Source: Tupaia tana (lineage: Eukaryota > Chordata > Mammalia > Scandentia > Tupaiidae). Taken from it: 64,000 nucleotides of DNA. Where the stretch lies: the NCBI GenBank assembly GCA_026018925.1, contig JAKSZU010000016.1, forward strand, positions 9,988,940 to 10,052,939, read 5' to 3'. Below the pieces are notes generated by a model, which saw only the letters and a program-made list of their open reading frames with translations, did not search any database and was not told the origin of the DNA. Below, one piece after another: positions 54,058-63,428 of this stretch (position 1 is its first letter; every line of letters starts with the position of its first letter). The translations under genes were made by a program, and so were the position numbers.

Positions 54058-56198
54058 AAAGTTACAAGTAGCTATATTAATTTCAAACAGACTTCAGAGC
54101 AAAGATTATTATAAAGGATATAACATAATTATTAAAAGAATCAATCCACCAGGAAAATATAGCAACTCTAAATTTATATGCACCAAACAACAGCACTTCA
54201 AAATATGTGAAGTAAAAACAAATAAATCTGAAAGGAGAAATAAACAAATTCTCAGTTTAGAGTTAGGTTTTTGAACACCCCATCTTTACCCACTGATAGA
54301 ACTGCTAGACAGATCATCATGATACAGAAGATCTCAATAGCACCACCAACCAACAGTTCAACTTGACATTTATAGATCACCTTACCCAACAACATCAAAA
54401 TACAAATTATTTCAAAAGCCCAGGGAACATCTACCAAGATAGATCATATCCTGCATTATAAAACAAATTTAATAAGTGTGAAAGAATTGAAATTCTACAA
54501 AGTATATTCCTACCTAAATAGAACTAAACTAGAAATCAAAAACAGAAAGAAAACATAAAAATCTTTAAGCACATGTAAGTTAAACAACATACATCTGAGT
54601 AATCCATGGTTCAAAGAAAAATTCTCAAAGAAAATTTTCATAAATACATAAAAAGAAATGAAATGAAAATACAATATATGTAAATTTTGAAATGAAATAA
54701 AAATGAAAATACAATATATGTAAATTTAGGGATGCATCTAAAGTAGCACTGAGAGGGAAATTTATCTCACTAAACACTTAGATTGGAAAAGAGAAATGGT
54801 CTCAAAGAATCTAAGTTTCTATGTCAAAAACCTTAAAAAAAAGAAGAGCAAAATAAAACCAAAGCAAGTGTAAGGAGGAGTTAATAAATACAGGAAAGAA
54901 ATTTTTAAAATTAAGAGCAGGAAAATGATAGAGAAAAATAATTCATGAGAAAGTCCCATCTCTAACAAGACTGGAAAAGATGAAAAAAAAAAGACACAAA
55001 TCACCAATATTAGAAATGAAATAGGGCAAATTGCAACAGATTCTGCAGCCACTTAAAAGAACATTAAAAGGGCTGAGATAGAAGACTTAGAAGGAGCAAT
55101 GGAAAGGCCAAGTTACTAGACTTGAACTCATCAGGGACCCTCACCCAGTCTGCTATGGGGGAGGAGGTGCTGCTCTGGCCTTCACTAGTTCCTGTGATCC
55201 CTAAGATATAAGAGATAGGCCCCTGAGATAGAAGAAATAGAAGCTCAACCTCCAGCCATACTGGAAGTAAAAAGATTTGGGTAAACAGGAATCAAACACC
55301 TGAAGATAGAAGATCCTGGAGAAATTCTCTTCCCCCCAAGTCCCAGCAATAAAAGAAGAGAAATCCTCTCTGAAAATCTGAACCCAAACTCCTACTGGGA
55401 ATCCTGCACTTCAGTTCACAGTAGAAGAAGGAAACTGGCACATAGCTAATACACACCATAAGGAAGAACATGAGCACATAGCTACAGAAACATACTCCAC
55501 AGAAGTAGGAAGAAATGAGTATATTTTGAGGCAACTAATACTCAAGAAATAGGAGAAAACCAGGAAATATCCCCTCAAGGAAGATAATAATTATTCACCA
55601 CCAATGGATAAAACATAAGAAATCACAGAAATGTCAGCAAAGGATTTCAAAATATTCATAGTAACAAAACTCAATAAATTACAAGAGAAAACAGACAACC
55701 AATTCCAGGAGATAACAAAGTCTGTCTGTGACTTGAAGGAGGAACTCCCTAAAGAAATAGACAGATGAAAAAGAATCAAACAGTACTTCTGGAGATGAAG
55801 AATATGATACAGTAAATCAACCCCCCCCCCCTTCAAAAAAAGTACCAATAGCAAAGTAGACCAGGCAGAGAAAGAATCTCTGACTTTGAAGATAAAACCT
55901 CTGATTAGATCTAAGCAACTGAAAAGAATAAAAGAATAACCATTAAAAATCAGGACAACATTCAGAAAATCCTGAACGTCATTACATGGCCAGATAGCCA
56001 CATAATAGGCATCCCAGAAGGCAAAGAGACAGGCAAAGGCATAGAAAATCTCTTTCATGCTATATTAGCTGAAAACTTTCCAAATTTAGAGAGACATGAG
56101 CACATTCAAATTCTGAAGATACAAAGGACACCAAATAGATGTAACAGAAGCAGATCTTCTCCAAGGCACACCATGACCAAATTAGTAAAAGTCAAAGT

Positions 56199-56447
56199 TG
56201 GACCAGCACTTGGTGTAATGGCTATGTCGCTGGACTCCCATGTAGTTGATCGCAGTTCAAGTCCCGGACCTGGTGGCTTAAATTCATGCCAGGGATGTGT
56301 GCATGTGTGCCCAAGATCCTGAGAGGAGAATGGAGGAGAAGGGATTGCCAGCATGGCCATCCCCCTGGGGGGTGATTTCTAGCTTTCTGTCTCTCTGTCT
56401 CTCTGTCTTTCTGGCACACAACCTATAGCAAAAACCTCTCAAAAAAA
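56199..56447 (+). mobile_element. SINE-1 inside the L1/HAL1-like ORF1
   Basis: 'ggaccagcacttggtgtaat' head, B box GTTCAAGTCCCGG, full body with short tail. TSD AAAAGTCAAAG (about 56187-56197 and right flank at about 56448-56458). Confidence 0.93.
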
Positions 56448-57027
56448 AAAAGTCAAAGGCAAAAACAATATTCTAAAAATGGCAAGAAGACGTGCCAAAG
56501 TGCTTACAAAGGTTACACCATTAGACAAGCATCCAACCTCTCAACTGAAACAATGCAGGTAAGGAAAGAATGGACAGACATATTTAAAACTTTGATGGAA
56601 AAACAATTTAAGCTAAGAGTACTATACCTGGCAAGATTATCCTTCAAATGGAAATGAGAAATAAAATAATTCCCAGATAAACAAATACTGAAATAATTCA
56701 CCAAAATGAAACAAGATCTTCAGGCAATACTTAAGGGAACGCTACACCAGGAAAACTAAAGGGAGATTAATAGAAGTAAAAGAATACAAAACAACTAAGA
56801 AAAAAAGAATAAGTCCATACATATTTATAATAATATTATGCTGATTCAACTATCTTCACATAAGCAGGTTTAAATACAAATTCACCAATTATTTGCTAGA
56901 TTGTTCTTTTCACAAGTTTCAATTTATATATTAATTATAACCATTACTCATTGCATAAAACTAGGTAACAGAGGATAAGTACAAAATGTTACAAGTACTG
57001 AATCTTTTTTCGGAATGAATTTTTTAA

Positions 57028-57198
57028 GAATTATTTTATTTAACTTTATTTATTTATTTACTTATCTTATTTTGACCAGAGAGGGACAGAGAGACAGAGA
57101 GAGGGAAAGTGAGAAAGCAAACCACCAGGTCCAGGACTCAAACCCCATTTGGCCATGTGTGAGTCCAGTGCCCTTAAACATCACGCCACTTGCTGGCC
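57028..57198 (-). mobile_element. SINE-2
   Basis: (TTTA)n tail, 'gaccagagagggacagag', 'gaaagcaaaccaccagg', head 'cgccacttgctggcc'. Flank repeat TGAATTTTTT. Confidence 0.86.
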
Positions 57199-57209
57199 TC
57201 TGAATTTTT

Positions 57210-57448
57210 TTTTTTAAGAGAGATTTTTGCTGTAGGGTACGTGTGCTTGCCAGAGAGACAGAATGCAAGCAATCAGCCCCCAGGTGGGATGGCCGTGCCA
57301 CAATCCCTTCTCTTTCATTTCCTCTTGGGACTTTGAGAATGCACGCACATGCACCCAGTGTGAGTTTTAAGCTGCTGGATCTGAGACTCAAATTGTGATC
57401 AACTACATGGTAGTCCAGCGATATAACCATTATGCTATCTGCTGGTTC
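57210..57448 (-). mobile_element. SINE-1, older copy
   Basis: 'ttttgctgtagggtacgtg', 'caatcagcccccaggtggg', 'gactcaaattgtgatc' and head 'tgctatctgctggttcc'. It follows the SINE-2 at the same T-rich target. Confidence 0.86.
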
Positions 57449-57589
57449 CTGGAATTAGTTTTAAAAAGGTTAAAATCAAGAACTTTGTAAAACCTGTAAA
57501 TCACCAAATCACTGACTTTACCATGTCTTCACTTTTAAATATTTATTTCCAATTTTGTTTTGGTTTTGCCTTTTTGAGGACTCATTTCT

Positions 57590-58056
57590 TTTTTTTAATA
57601 ATTATTTTTATTTAATTTTATTTGTCCATTTATTTTTTTTTTCTTTTTTTGGAGAGGTTTTTGCTATAGGGCGCGTGCGCTCGCCAGACAGACAGAGAGA
57701 GACAGAGAGATAGAAAGCAGGAAATCACCCCCCAGGGGGGATGGCCACGCCGCAATCCCTTCTCTTCCATTCTCCTCTCGGGATCTTGGGCACGCACGCA
57801 CACGCGCCCGGCGTGAGTTTAAGCCGCCGGGTCCGGGACTTGAACCGCGGTCGACTACATGGGAGTCCAGCGACATAGCCATTACGCTAACTGCTGGTCC
57901 CTGTCCATTTATTTTTTAATTTGACCAGACAGAGATAGAGTGAGGGAGAGAGAAAGAGAGAAAGTGAGAAAGCAGGCCACCAGGTCCTAGATGCGAACTG
58001 TTGTTGGCTATGTGGGAGTCCAGCGCCCTTAACCACCACGCCACCTGCTGACCCCA
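57590..58056 (-). mobile_element. SINE-2 split by a SINE-1
   Basis: Left tail part 57590-57641 ('aataattatttttatttaat') and right part 57900-58056 ('aatttgaccagacagag', 'gccaccaggtcctagatg', head 'cacctgctgacccc'). Confidence 0.9.
57642..57899 (-). mobile_element. SINE-1 nested in SINE-2
   Basis: Near-consensus inverted copy. TGTCCATTTATTTTTT lies on both sides (about 57624-57639 and 57902-57917), a TSD made from the SINE-2 tail. Minus-strand B box GGTTCAAGTCCC. Confidence 0.96.
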
Positions 58057-58162
58057 AGGACTCATTTCTTTATATACAGTATAATACTGTGGTCTTCCAG
58101 GAATTCACAGTGTGTGAATGAATGAATGAATTTTTCTGTCTCTTCCTAGTGAGTTATTGTTA

Positions 58163-58280
58163 TGATCGCGGCATGGCCATCCCCCTGGGGGGGATGACTT
58201 CTCGCTTTCTGTCTCTCTGTCTCTCTCTCTGTCTTTCTGGAACACACCTTATAGCAAAAACCTCTTTAAAAAAAAACTTT
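58163..58280 (+). mobile_element. SINE-1, 5'-truncated
   Basis: Only the 3' part is present: 'gcggcatggccatccccctg', 'gatgacttctcgctttc', CT run, 'cttatagcaaaaacc' and A tail. The whole tRNA-like head is missing. Confidence 0.9.
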
Positions 58281-58743
58281 ACCAATGATACCAGAGATCT
58301 TTTCAGAATATAAACGTTTATTTCCCACAGCCCTGTACACGGAAATTACAATTTCTTTTTTCATCAGCTATATTAAGTTTGTTTTATTTTTATTTTATTA
58401 CCTTTATTTTTAATCTATCCCCATTAACTTATAAGATATATTATTGTCTAATTTTTAATCAATTTGGTTTTTCTTTAGAACAGAATTTCCCAGTATAGAA
58501 CATCATAGGCAATTCAGTACATATTTCCATATGAATAACCAGTGAAGCAGGTTTCAAATGTTTACAACATAATATAATGTTAAATGTTAAAGGCGGTGAA
58601 TATGTTTATATACTTGATTCACTTATTATACCCTGTATATCTGCTTTTAAAGACCATTCTGTACCCTACAAAGATTTGTAATGATTATACATAAATCATA
58701 AATTATAATAAATATATTTTTTAAATTAAAAGAACATAAAAGG

Positions 58744-59018
58744 GGCCAGACCATGGCCTGGTGGTTAAGGCAGCCATATTCCACATAGTCAACTATGTGA
58801 TTTCTGTTTCAGACCTGGTGGCTTGAAAAATATACTGAGCACCTGTGTGTGTGTGTGAGTGTGTATGTGTGTGTGCCCAAAATTTTGAGAGGAGGGAGAA
58901 GTGGAGGACAAGGGATTATGGCATTTCCATTCCCCATGGAGGATACTTTCTTCCTTCTTTCTCTCTTTCTGTCTCTTACTGGTGAACACACATGCTCTGT
59001 GGCAATTTTTTTAAAACA
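58744..59018 (+). mobile_element. SINE-1, older copy at the L1 junction
   Basis: 'gggccagaccatggcctgg' head, 'tttctgtttcagacctgg' at the B-box site, (TG)n at about 58845-58872, CT run and 'gctctgtggcaatttttt' end. It sits exactly between the inner element's right TSD and the resumed ORF2. Confidence 0.82.
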
Positions 59019-59021
59019 TAA

Positions 59022-61505
59022 TACTATGACCCACTTTATTCTCATAGATTCAACAAGTGAAAGAAATGGACTAATTTCTCAAAAACCACAAACTACTAAA
59101 ACTCAGCCTAGATGAAGTGGAGATCTTGAATAGCTCCATAACAATAGAAGAAATTGAATTTGCCATTTAAAAGTTCCTGGAAAACATTTAAAGAATTCAC
59201 ACCGATTTTGTACATTCTCTTCCAGAAAACTGAAGAGAGTTGAACGGATCCTAATTCATTTTACAAGGCAAAATTACCTTAATACCAAAACCAAACAAAT
59301 GCAAGACAAAAACAAATTAAATCTACTGATCAATATCTCTCATAAATTTAAGTCTAAAAGTACTTCACAAAATATTGCAAACTAAATCTACCAGTGTATA
59401 AGAAGAGTAGTTCACTACAACCAAGTGGGATTTCATTAAGTCATGCAAGGCTGGTTCAACACTTGTAATCTACCAATGTAATTCACAATATTAACAAGCT
59501 AAAGAAGAAAAACCTAATGGTTATATCAATTGTTGCAAAAAGAACATGTGACAAAATTTAACACTCAGTTATAATATAAACTCTCAACAAACTAGCAATA
59601 GAGAGGAATTTCCTCAACCTCATAAAGATTATCTGTGAAACTCCTACAGCTAACATCATACTTAATGATGAAAGACACAAAACATACCCTCTAAGATCAG
59701 GAGCAACACAAAGAACCTTCTTGCACCTCTGTTGTTCACCATAATATTGGAAGCGCTAAGCAACAAAAGCCAAGAAACAGAAATCACAAGACTGCAATAG
59801 AAAATAAGTCAGTTTATTAAGTTTGAGGGATACAAAATCAACACACAAAAATCAATTCCATTTCTATATACCAACAACAAATAACTTCAAACTGGTATAA
59901 AAAATGTACTTGGAGTTACTCAAAAAAAAAAAAAAAAAAAAAAAAAAACACAAAATACTTAGCTTGGGAACCAGCAGTTAGCGTAATGGCTATGTCGCTG
60001 GACTCCCACGTAGTTGACCGCGGTTCGCGTCCTGGACCCGGTGGCTTAAAACTCACGTCGGGCGCATGTGTGTGCGTGCCCAAGATCCTGAGAGGAGAAT
60101 GGAGGAGAAGGGATTGCGGCATGACCCGCCCCTGCCCCGGGGGGGTGATTTCTCACTTTCTGTCTCTATGTCTCTCTCTGTCTGGCGAGCGCACGCGCCC
60201 TATAGCGAAGAAACCTCTCCAAAAAAAAAAAAAAAAAAAAAAAATACTTAGCTATAAGTTTAACAAAACATGTAGACTCTATATGTTGAAAATGATAAAA
60301 TATTTATTTGTTAAAATCATTAAAGACCTAACTAATCAGAAAGGCATACTGTGTTTATATATTAGAAAACGCAACATGATAAAGTTTTTCTTTCTTCCCA
60401 AGTTGGTAATGTAATTCCTATTTCATCTCAGAAACATAGTTATATAAATAGACCATATTATTCCAAAATTTGTATAGAAAAGAAAGGGCCTTATAGTAGT
60501 CAAAATAATTTTGAAAACAGAATAAAGGGTAAGGAATAACTCTTCCTGATATAAAGGCTTACCAGAGCTACAATCATCATTACACTGTAGTCTGTAGAGG
60601 CATAGTCACATAGATCAATGTAACCCAATAAGGAGCCCAGAAATAGACCCACACAAATAGGCCTATTTGACTTTTGGCAACAGATCAAAAACAATCAATG
60701 AAGGAAAAATAGCTTTTCTTAAAAATGGTTCAGAAAATTGGACATCCATAAAGAAAAAAATGAACCTCAACTTAAATACCATTTTTTTTAAATCAACTCA
60801 AAATACATCATGGACTTAAATATGTAATGTAAAAATATACAACTTTCAGGAAAAAAGGTTTGGAGAAAAATCTTCAGGGCTTAGAACTAAGCAAAGTTAA
60901 GTTCACAGACTTAACACAGAAGCATGATCCATAAAAGAAAAAAATATATGAATTAGTCCTCATTAAAATCTTAAAAAGTTTTGCTCTATGAAAGACCCTA
61001 TTAAGAAGTTGATAAAACAATTATAGACTTGAAAAAATATTTCAAATCACATAGCTAACAGCGGATTTGAATTTAAAATACCTAAAGAATTCTCAAAACT
61101 CAACATTTTAAAAAATCCAATCAGGAAATGAACAAAAGACCTGCACAGATTGTTCGCTGAATAGGATGTATAAGTGGAAAATAGAATGAGGAAAAGATAT
61201 TTAACATAACTAGCCATTAGGGAAATGCATGTTAAAAATCACCGCTATAAACCTATTAGAATGGGTAAAACAAAAAACTGTTACACCACCAAATGCTGTC
61301 AAGGATGTGGAGAAACTGGATTTTCCATGCATTGATGGTGGAACTGTGGCACCATCACTCCAGAAAATATTTGGTGTTTCTTTTAAAAGAAAAAAAGAAA
61401 AAAAAAAACTACTTACTATGCAACACAGCAACAGTACTCTTGGGCATTTTTCTATTTATTTGCAACTTCCTGTGAATCTGTCATTATCATAAAATAAAAA
61501 TACAA
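59022..61505 (+). mobile_element. Old L1, second part (ORF2 RT to 3' end)
   Basis: Resumes with 'aatactatgacccac', then 'aaagaaattgaatttgcc', 'atgcaaggctggttcaac', 'attcacaatattaacaagc', 'gctaacatcatacttaatg', 'gggatacaaaatcaacac', 'cagaaatagacccacac', 'gcatgatccataaaag' and 'ccattagggaaatgc'. It ends 'tgcaacttcctgtgaatctg' and 'cataaaataaaa', a typical old L1 3' end. All frames are broken. Confidence 0.9.
59966..60240 (+). mobile_element. SINE-1, young type, inside the old L1
   Basis: GGGAACCAGCAGTTAGCG head, B box GGTTCGCGTCC, full body, about 25-bp A tail. TSD AAAATACTTAGCT (59953-59965 and 60241-60253). Confidence 0.96.
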
Positions 61506-61834
61506 ACATAATAGTCAGTGCTATTTGACATAGCTGCTTCAGAGAAAAATGAATTCTTTTGCACTTTGGTTTGTTATTTTTTTTCCCGGAATTTTTCAGA
61601 AAGAACAGGCTGTATCTAGGATAAAAATAGGAAATAATAGCACAATAAGAAGGAAGATATCTTGAAACTATTTGGTTATTAATGACCTTTCTACATTTAT
61701 CAATCACTCAATCTAAAATAATGTATCTGGACCATGAGCAATTTTTTTTTTAAAATGTAAAAAATAAAGAAGTCTTAAGATATTTTATTGGTTCTCTCTT
61801 TCTCTCCCTTTTCCCCCCAAATCTGGCAGGCACA

Positions 61835-61849
61835 AGCGCCCTCTGGCAA
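61835..61849 (-). promoter_or_regulatory. CTCF-like core motif
   Basis: Minus strand TTGCCAGAGGGCGCT contains AGAGGGCGCT, the most conserved part of strong CTCF sites (CCANNAGAGGGCGCT-type). The upstream three bases are less typical. Confidence 0.5.
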
Positions 61850-62429
61850 TATAAAAAAGACAAAGAGAAAACAGCCAGCTCTTAGTACCTACTCTACATA
61901 AAACCCCAGACCAGATTCTACTGGCTGTGGGGCTAACAAAGAAGAGCTGGGAGAAGGAAGAAAACCTGCAGGTGTCAGAACCCAGGACATACATAGGAGA
62001 GAGAAATTCACAAATCAGTAAAACGCAGAGGATAATCCTGAAGAAAGCTGTGTCAACCACCCAGGTCTGAGTCATAACAACTGTTACTGTCTTACTCTCT
62101 GCACGCTTTTTCTTCCACTCAGAGACAGAAATAAACACAAACTACTCTAGAAACCTGGATTATATTACCATTTCATTGTTTGCATAGAATTAAATGGTTT
62201 GGAGAACAGGAGATCCCAGAACCTTGCTCCTTTGTACTCACTGTCTTAAATAAATTGTCCTGTTTGCCAATTTGCTTTTCCACAAGGAGAGGCTCCATCC
62301 TGTCTCTGAATTTTTTTTCAAAGCTTACTTCTGCATTTTAGAATTCCTTTTTCAAGTCTCTATTAAACTGAGATGCGAGTAAAACCATCTAATGACTGAA
62401 GTCTTGAATCTAAGTGGGTGAAATTATTT

Positions 62430-62437
62430 ATGCAAAT
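62430..62437 (+). promoter_or_regulatory. POU octamer-type site
   Basis: ATGCAAAT, perfect octamer, within TTTATGCAAATCATTAGC, which also holds an ATTA homeodomain core. Confidence 0.4.
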
Positions 62438-62593
62438 CATTAGCGATACATGGGTGACTTCTCCGGTTTCCTGTCTAGGGAAAGTTTATCATTAAACATG
62501 CTTTCGAGCCGTTACCGAAACTGAAGGAACACCCAATTCAAATGTTCTACAAACCTTCATTTATATTTCCAAGAGCAACAGCTCTTTTCTATG

Positions 62594-62601
62594 AACAATG
62601 G
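62594..62601 (+). promoter_or_regulatory. SOX-type site
   Basis: AACAATGG, close to the SOX consensus. Meaningful mainly because of its neighbours. Confidence 0.3.
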
Positions 62602-62785
62602 GAATACTTGTTATGGGTTGAAATAAGAATTCTTCATTTGGAATTTTTGAATATAGGGATTTCTGGGAAGTGTCCAGAAGAAAACCCTGCCAAGGGTTCA
62701 GTAAACAGTTGCATAACCCTCTTTTTATCTGGGGTGTTGACCCAGCCATTCATTCTATGTTTGCTGTGGTGCGCTCAGCAAAGCT

Positions 62786-62801
62786 GGTTGCCAAGGCAAC
62801 C
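62786..62801. promoter_or_regulatory. RFX X-box palindrome
   Basis: GGTTGCCAAGGCAACC: two 7-bp inverted half-sites around AA, a full match to the RFX X-box form GTTRCC(N)RGYAAC. A TAATCC (OTX-type) site follows at 62803-62808. Confidence 0.6.
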
Positions 62802-63095
62802 GTAATCCGTGAACAGAGCTGGCTCCATTGGTGGTCAGTTACAACACGCTTTGTCCTGTCGGGTGTCCTGTAACCGAATGAATGGAGAGACAGAAAACAA
62901 GCACCTTTGGTAAACATGACCTAATGAGAGCCGTGGCCTCCAGCTGCCTGGGAGGCACTGGAAGAACCCTTAAGAGGAGCCAGGATGATCACAAGAACGC
63001 AGGCAAAGTCCCTGCCATAAAGGGTCTCTTGGTTGTTGGATTTAAACACATAAAGCTATCTATTCACCCCCAGAGCCAAGAATTATCTTTCAATT

Positions 63096-63200
63096 TATTT
63101 TGTCTTCTTTTTTCTTTCTTTTTCTTTTTCTTTCTTCTTTCTTTCTTCCTTCCTTCCATCTCTCTTTCCTTCCTTCCTTCTTTCTTTTTCTTTCTTTTTT
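63096..63200. repeat. Polypyrimidine (TTTC/TTCC)n tract
   Basis: About 100 bp of C/T only on the plus strand, built of TTTC and TTCC units. It adjoins the left (tail) end of an inverted old SINE and may be that SINE's decayed tail. Confidence 0.9.
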
Positions 63201-63428
63201 TAAAATTTGCCATAGGGCACCTGTGTGCACAAGAGAGGGAAAGTGAGAAAGCAGCCCCCAGAGGGGTGGGCAATGCCACCATCCTTCTCCTCCATCTCTC
63301 CCTCTTCCCTGCATTTTGGGCACACACACCCAGCATGTGTTGCAAGTGGCAGGGTCCAGAACTTAAATCATACAGTGGCCCTTGTGGGGTGTAGTCGCCT
63401 TAACCACCACACCACCAGCTGGCCCCTA
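63201..63428 (-). mobile_element. Older tRNA-like SINE
   Basis: 'tttgccatagggcacctg', 'gaaagtgagaaagcagcccc', 'ttttgggcacacacaccc', head 'accaccagctggccccta'. Divergent from SINE-1 but sharing the layout. Confidence 0.75.

Larger units (their letters stand above)
53025..55071 (+). mobile_element. Old L1, first part (ORF1 end and ORF2 endonuclease region)
   Basis: Starts in the 3' part of ORF1 ('gggaaataaagacattccc', 'gagaacttgtcactag'), then ORF2: 'ctgttgtctacaagaaatgc', 'tagctatattaatttcaaac', 'atgcaccaaacaacagc', 'ccaagatagatcatatcc' and 'gagagggaaatttatctcac'. Breaks at 55071 and resumes at about 59022. Two SINE-1 copies interrupt it. Frames are destroyed; a 40-bp tandem duplication lies at 54661-54727. 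Confidence 0.88.
55072..58727 (+). mobile_element. L1/HAL1-like element inserted in the old L1
   Basis: After a 5' leader-like part (55100-55590), 55600-56790 follows L1 ORF1: 'ggatttcaaaatattcatag', 'gtagaccaggcagagaaag', 'ataggcatcccagaaggc', 'gctgaaaactttccaaattt', 'acaaaggacaccaaatag', 'gcaagattatccttcaaatg'. No ORF2 is seen after it. The 3' part ends with 'ggtgaatatgtttatatac' and 'ataaatcataaattataat', typical of old L1 3' ends. TSD: TTAAAAGAACATTAAAAGG (55053-55071) and TTAAAAGAACATAAAAGG (58726-58743). Confidence 0.8.
61506..63095. other. Repeat-poor block, candidate regulatory DNA
   Basis: About 1.6 kb without a SINE, LTR or L1, in a region otherwise crowded with them. It holds a CTCF-like core, a POU octamer, a SOX site, an RFX X-box and a TAATCC site (separate entries). 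No coding frame above 117 codons and none with a domain. The regulatory role is inference. Confidence 0.45.

Noticed and set aside
55591-56058. 155-codon minus-strand hydrophobic frame
   Set aside because: It is the antisense of an L1 ORF1 remnant; A-rich L1 sense strands give hydrophobic antisense frames.
119-60240. Dozens of 60-100 codon frames with recurring peptides such as CVRAQDPERRMEEKG
   Set aside because: The shared peptide comes from the SINE-1 body, not from a gene family. It appears wherever a SINE-1 copy lies, in both orientations.
119-60240. Functional tRNA genes suggested by A- and B-box motifs
   Set aside because: The boxes sit in SINE heads; no cloverleaf with a complete acceptor stem and anticodon loop is visible.
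62882-63394. 170-codon plus-strand frame
   Set aside because: Its middle is translated from the polypyrimidine tract and its end from an inverted old SINE.
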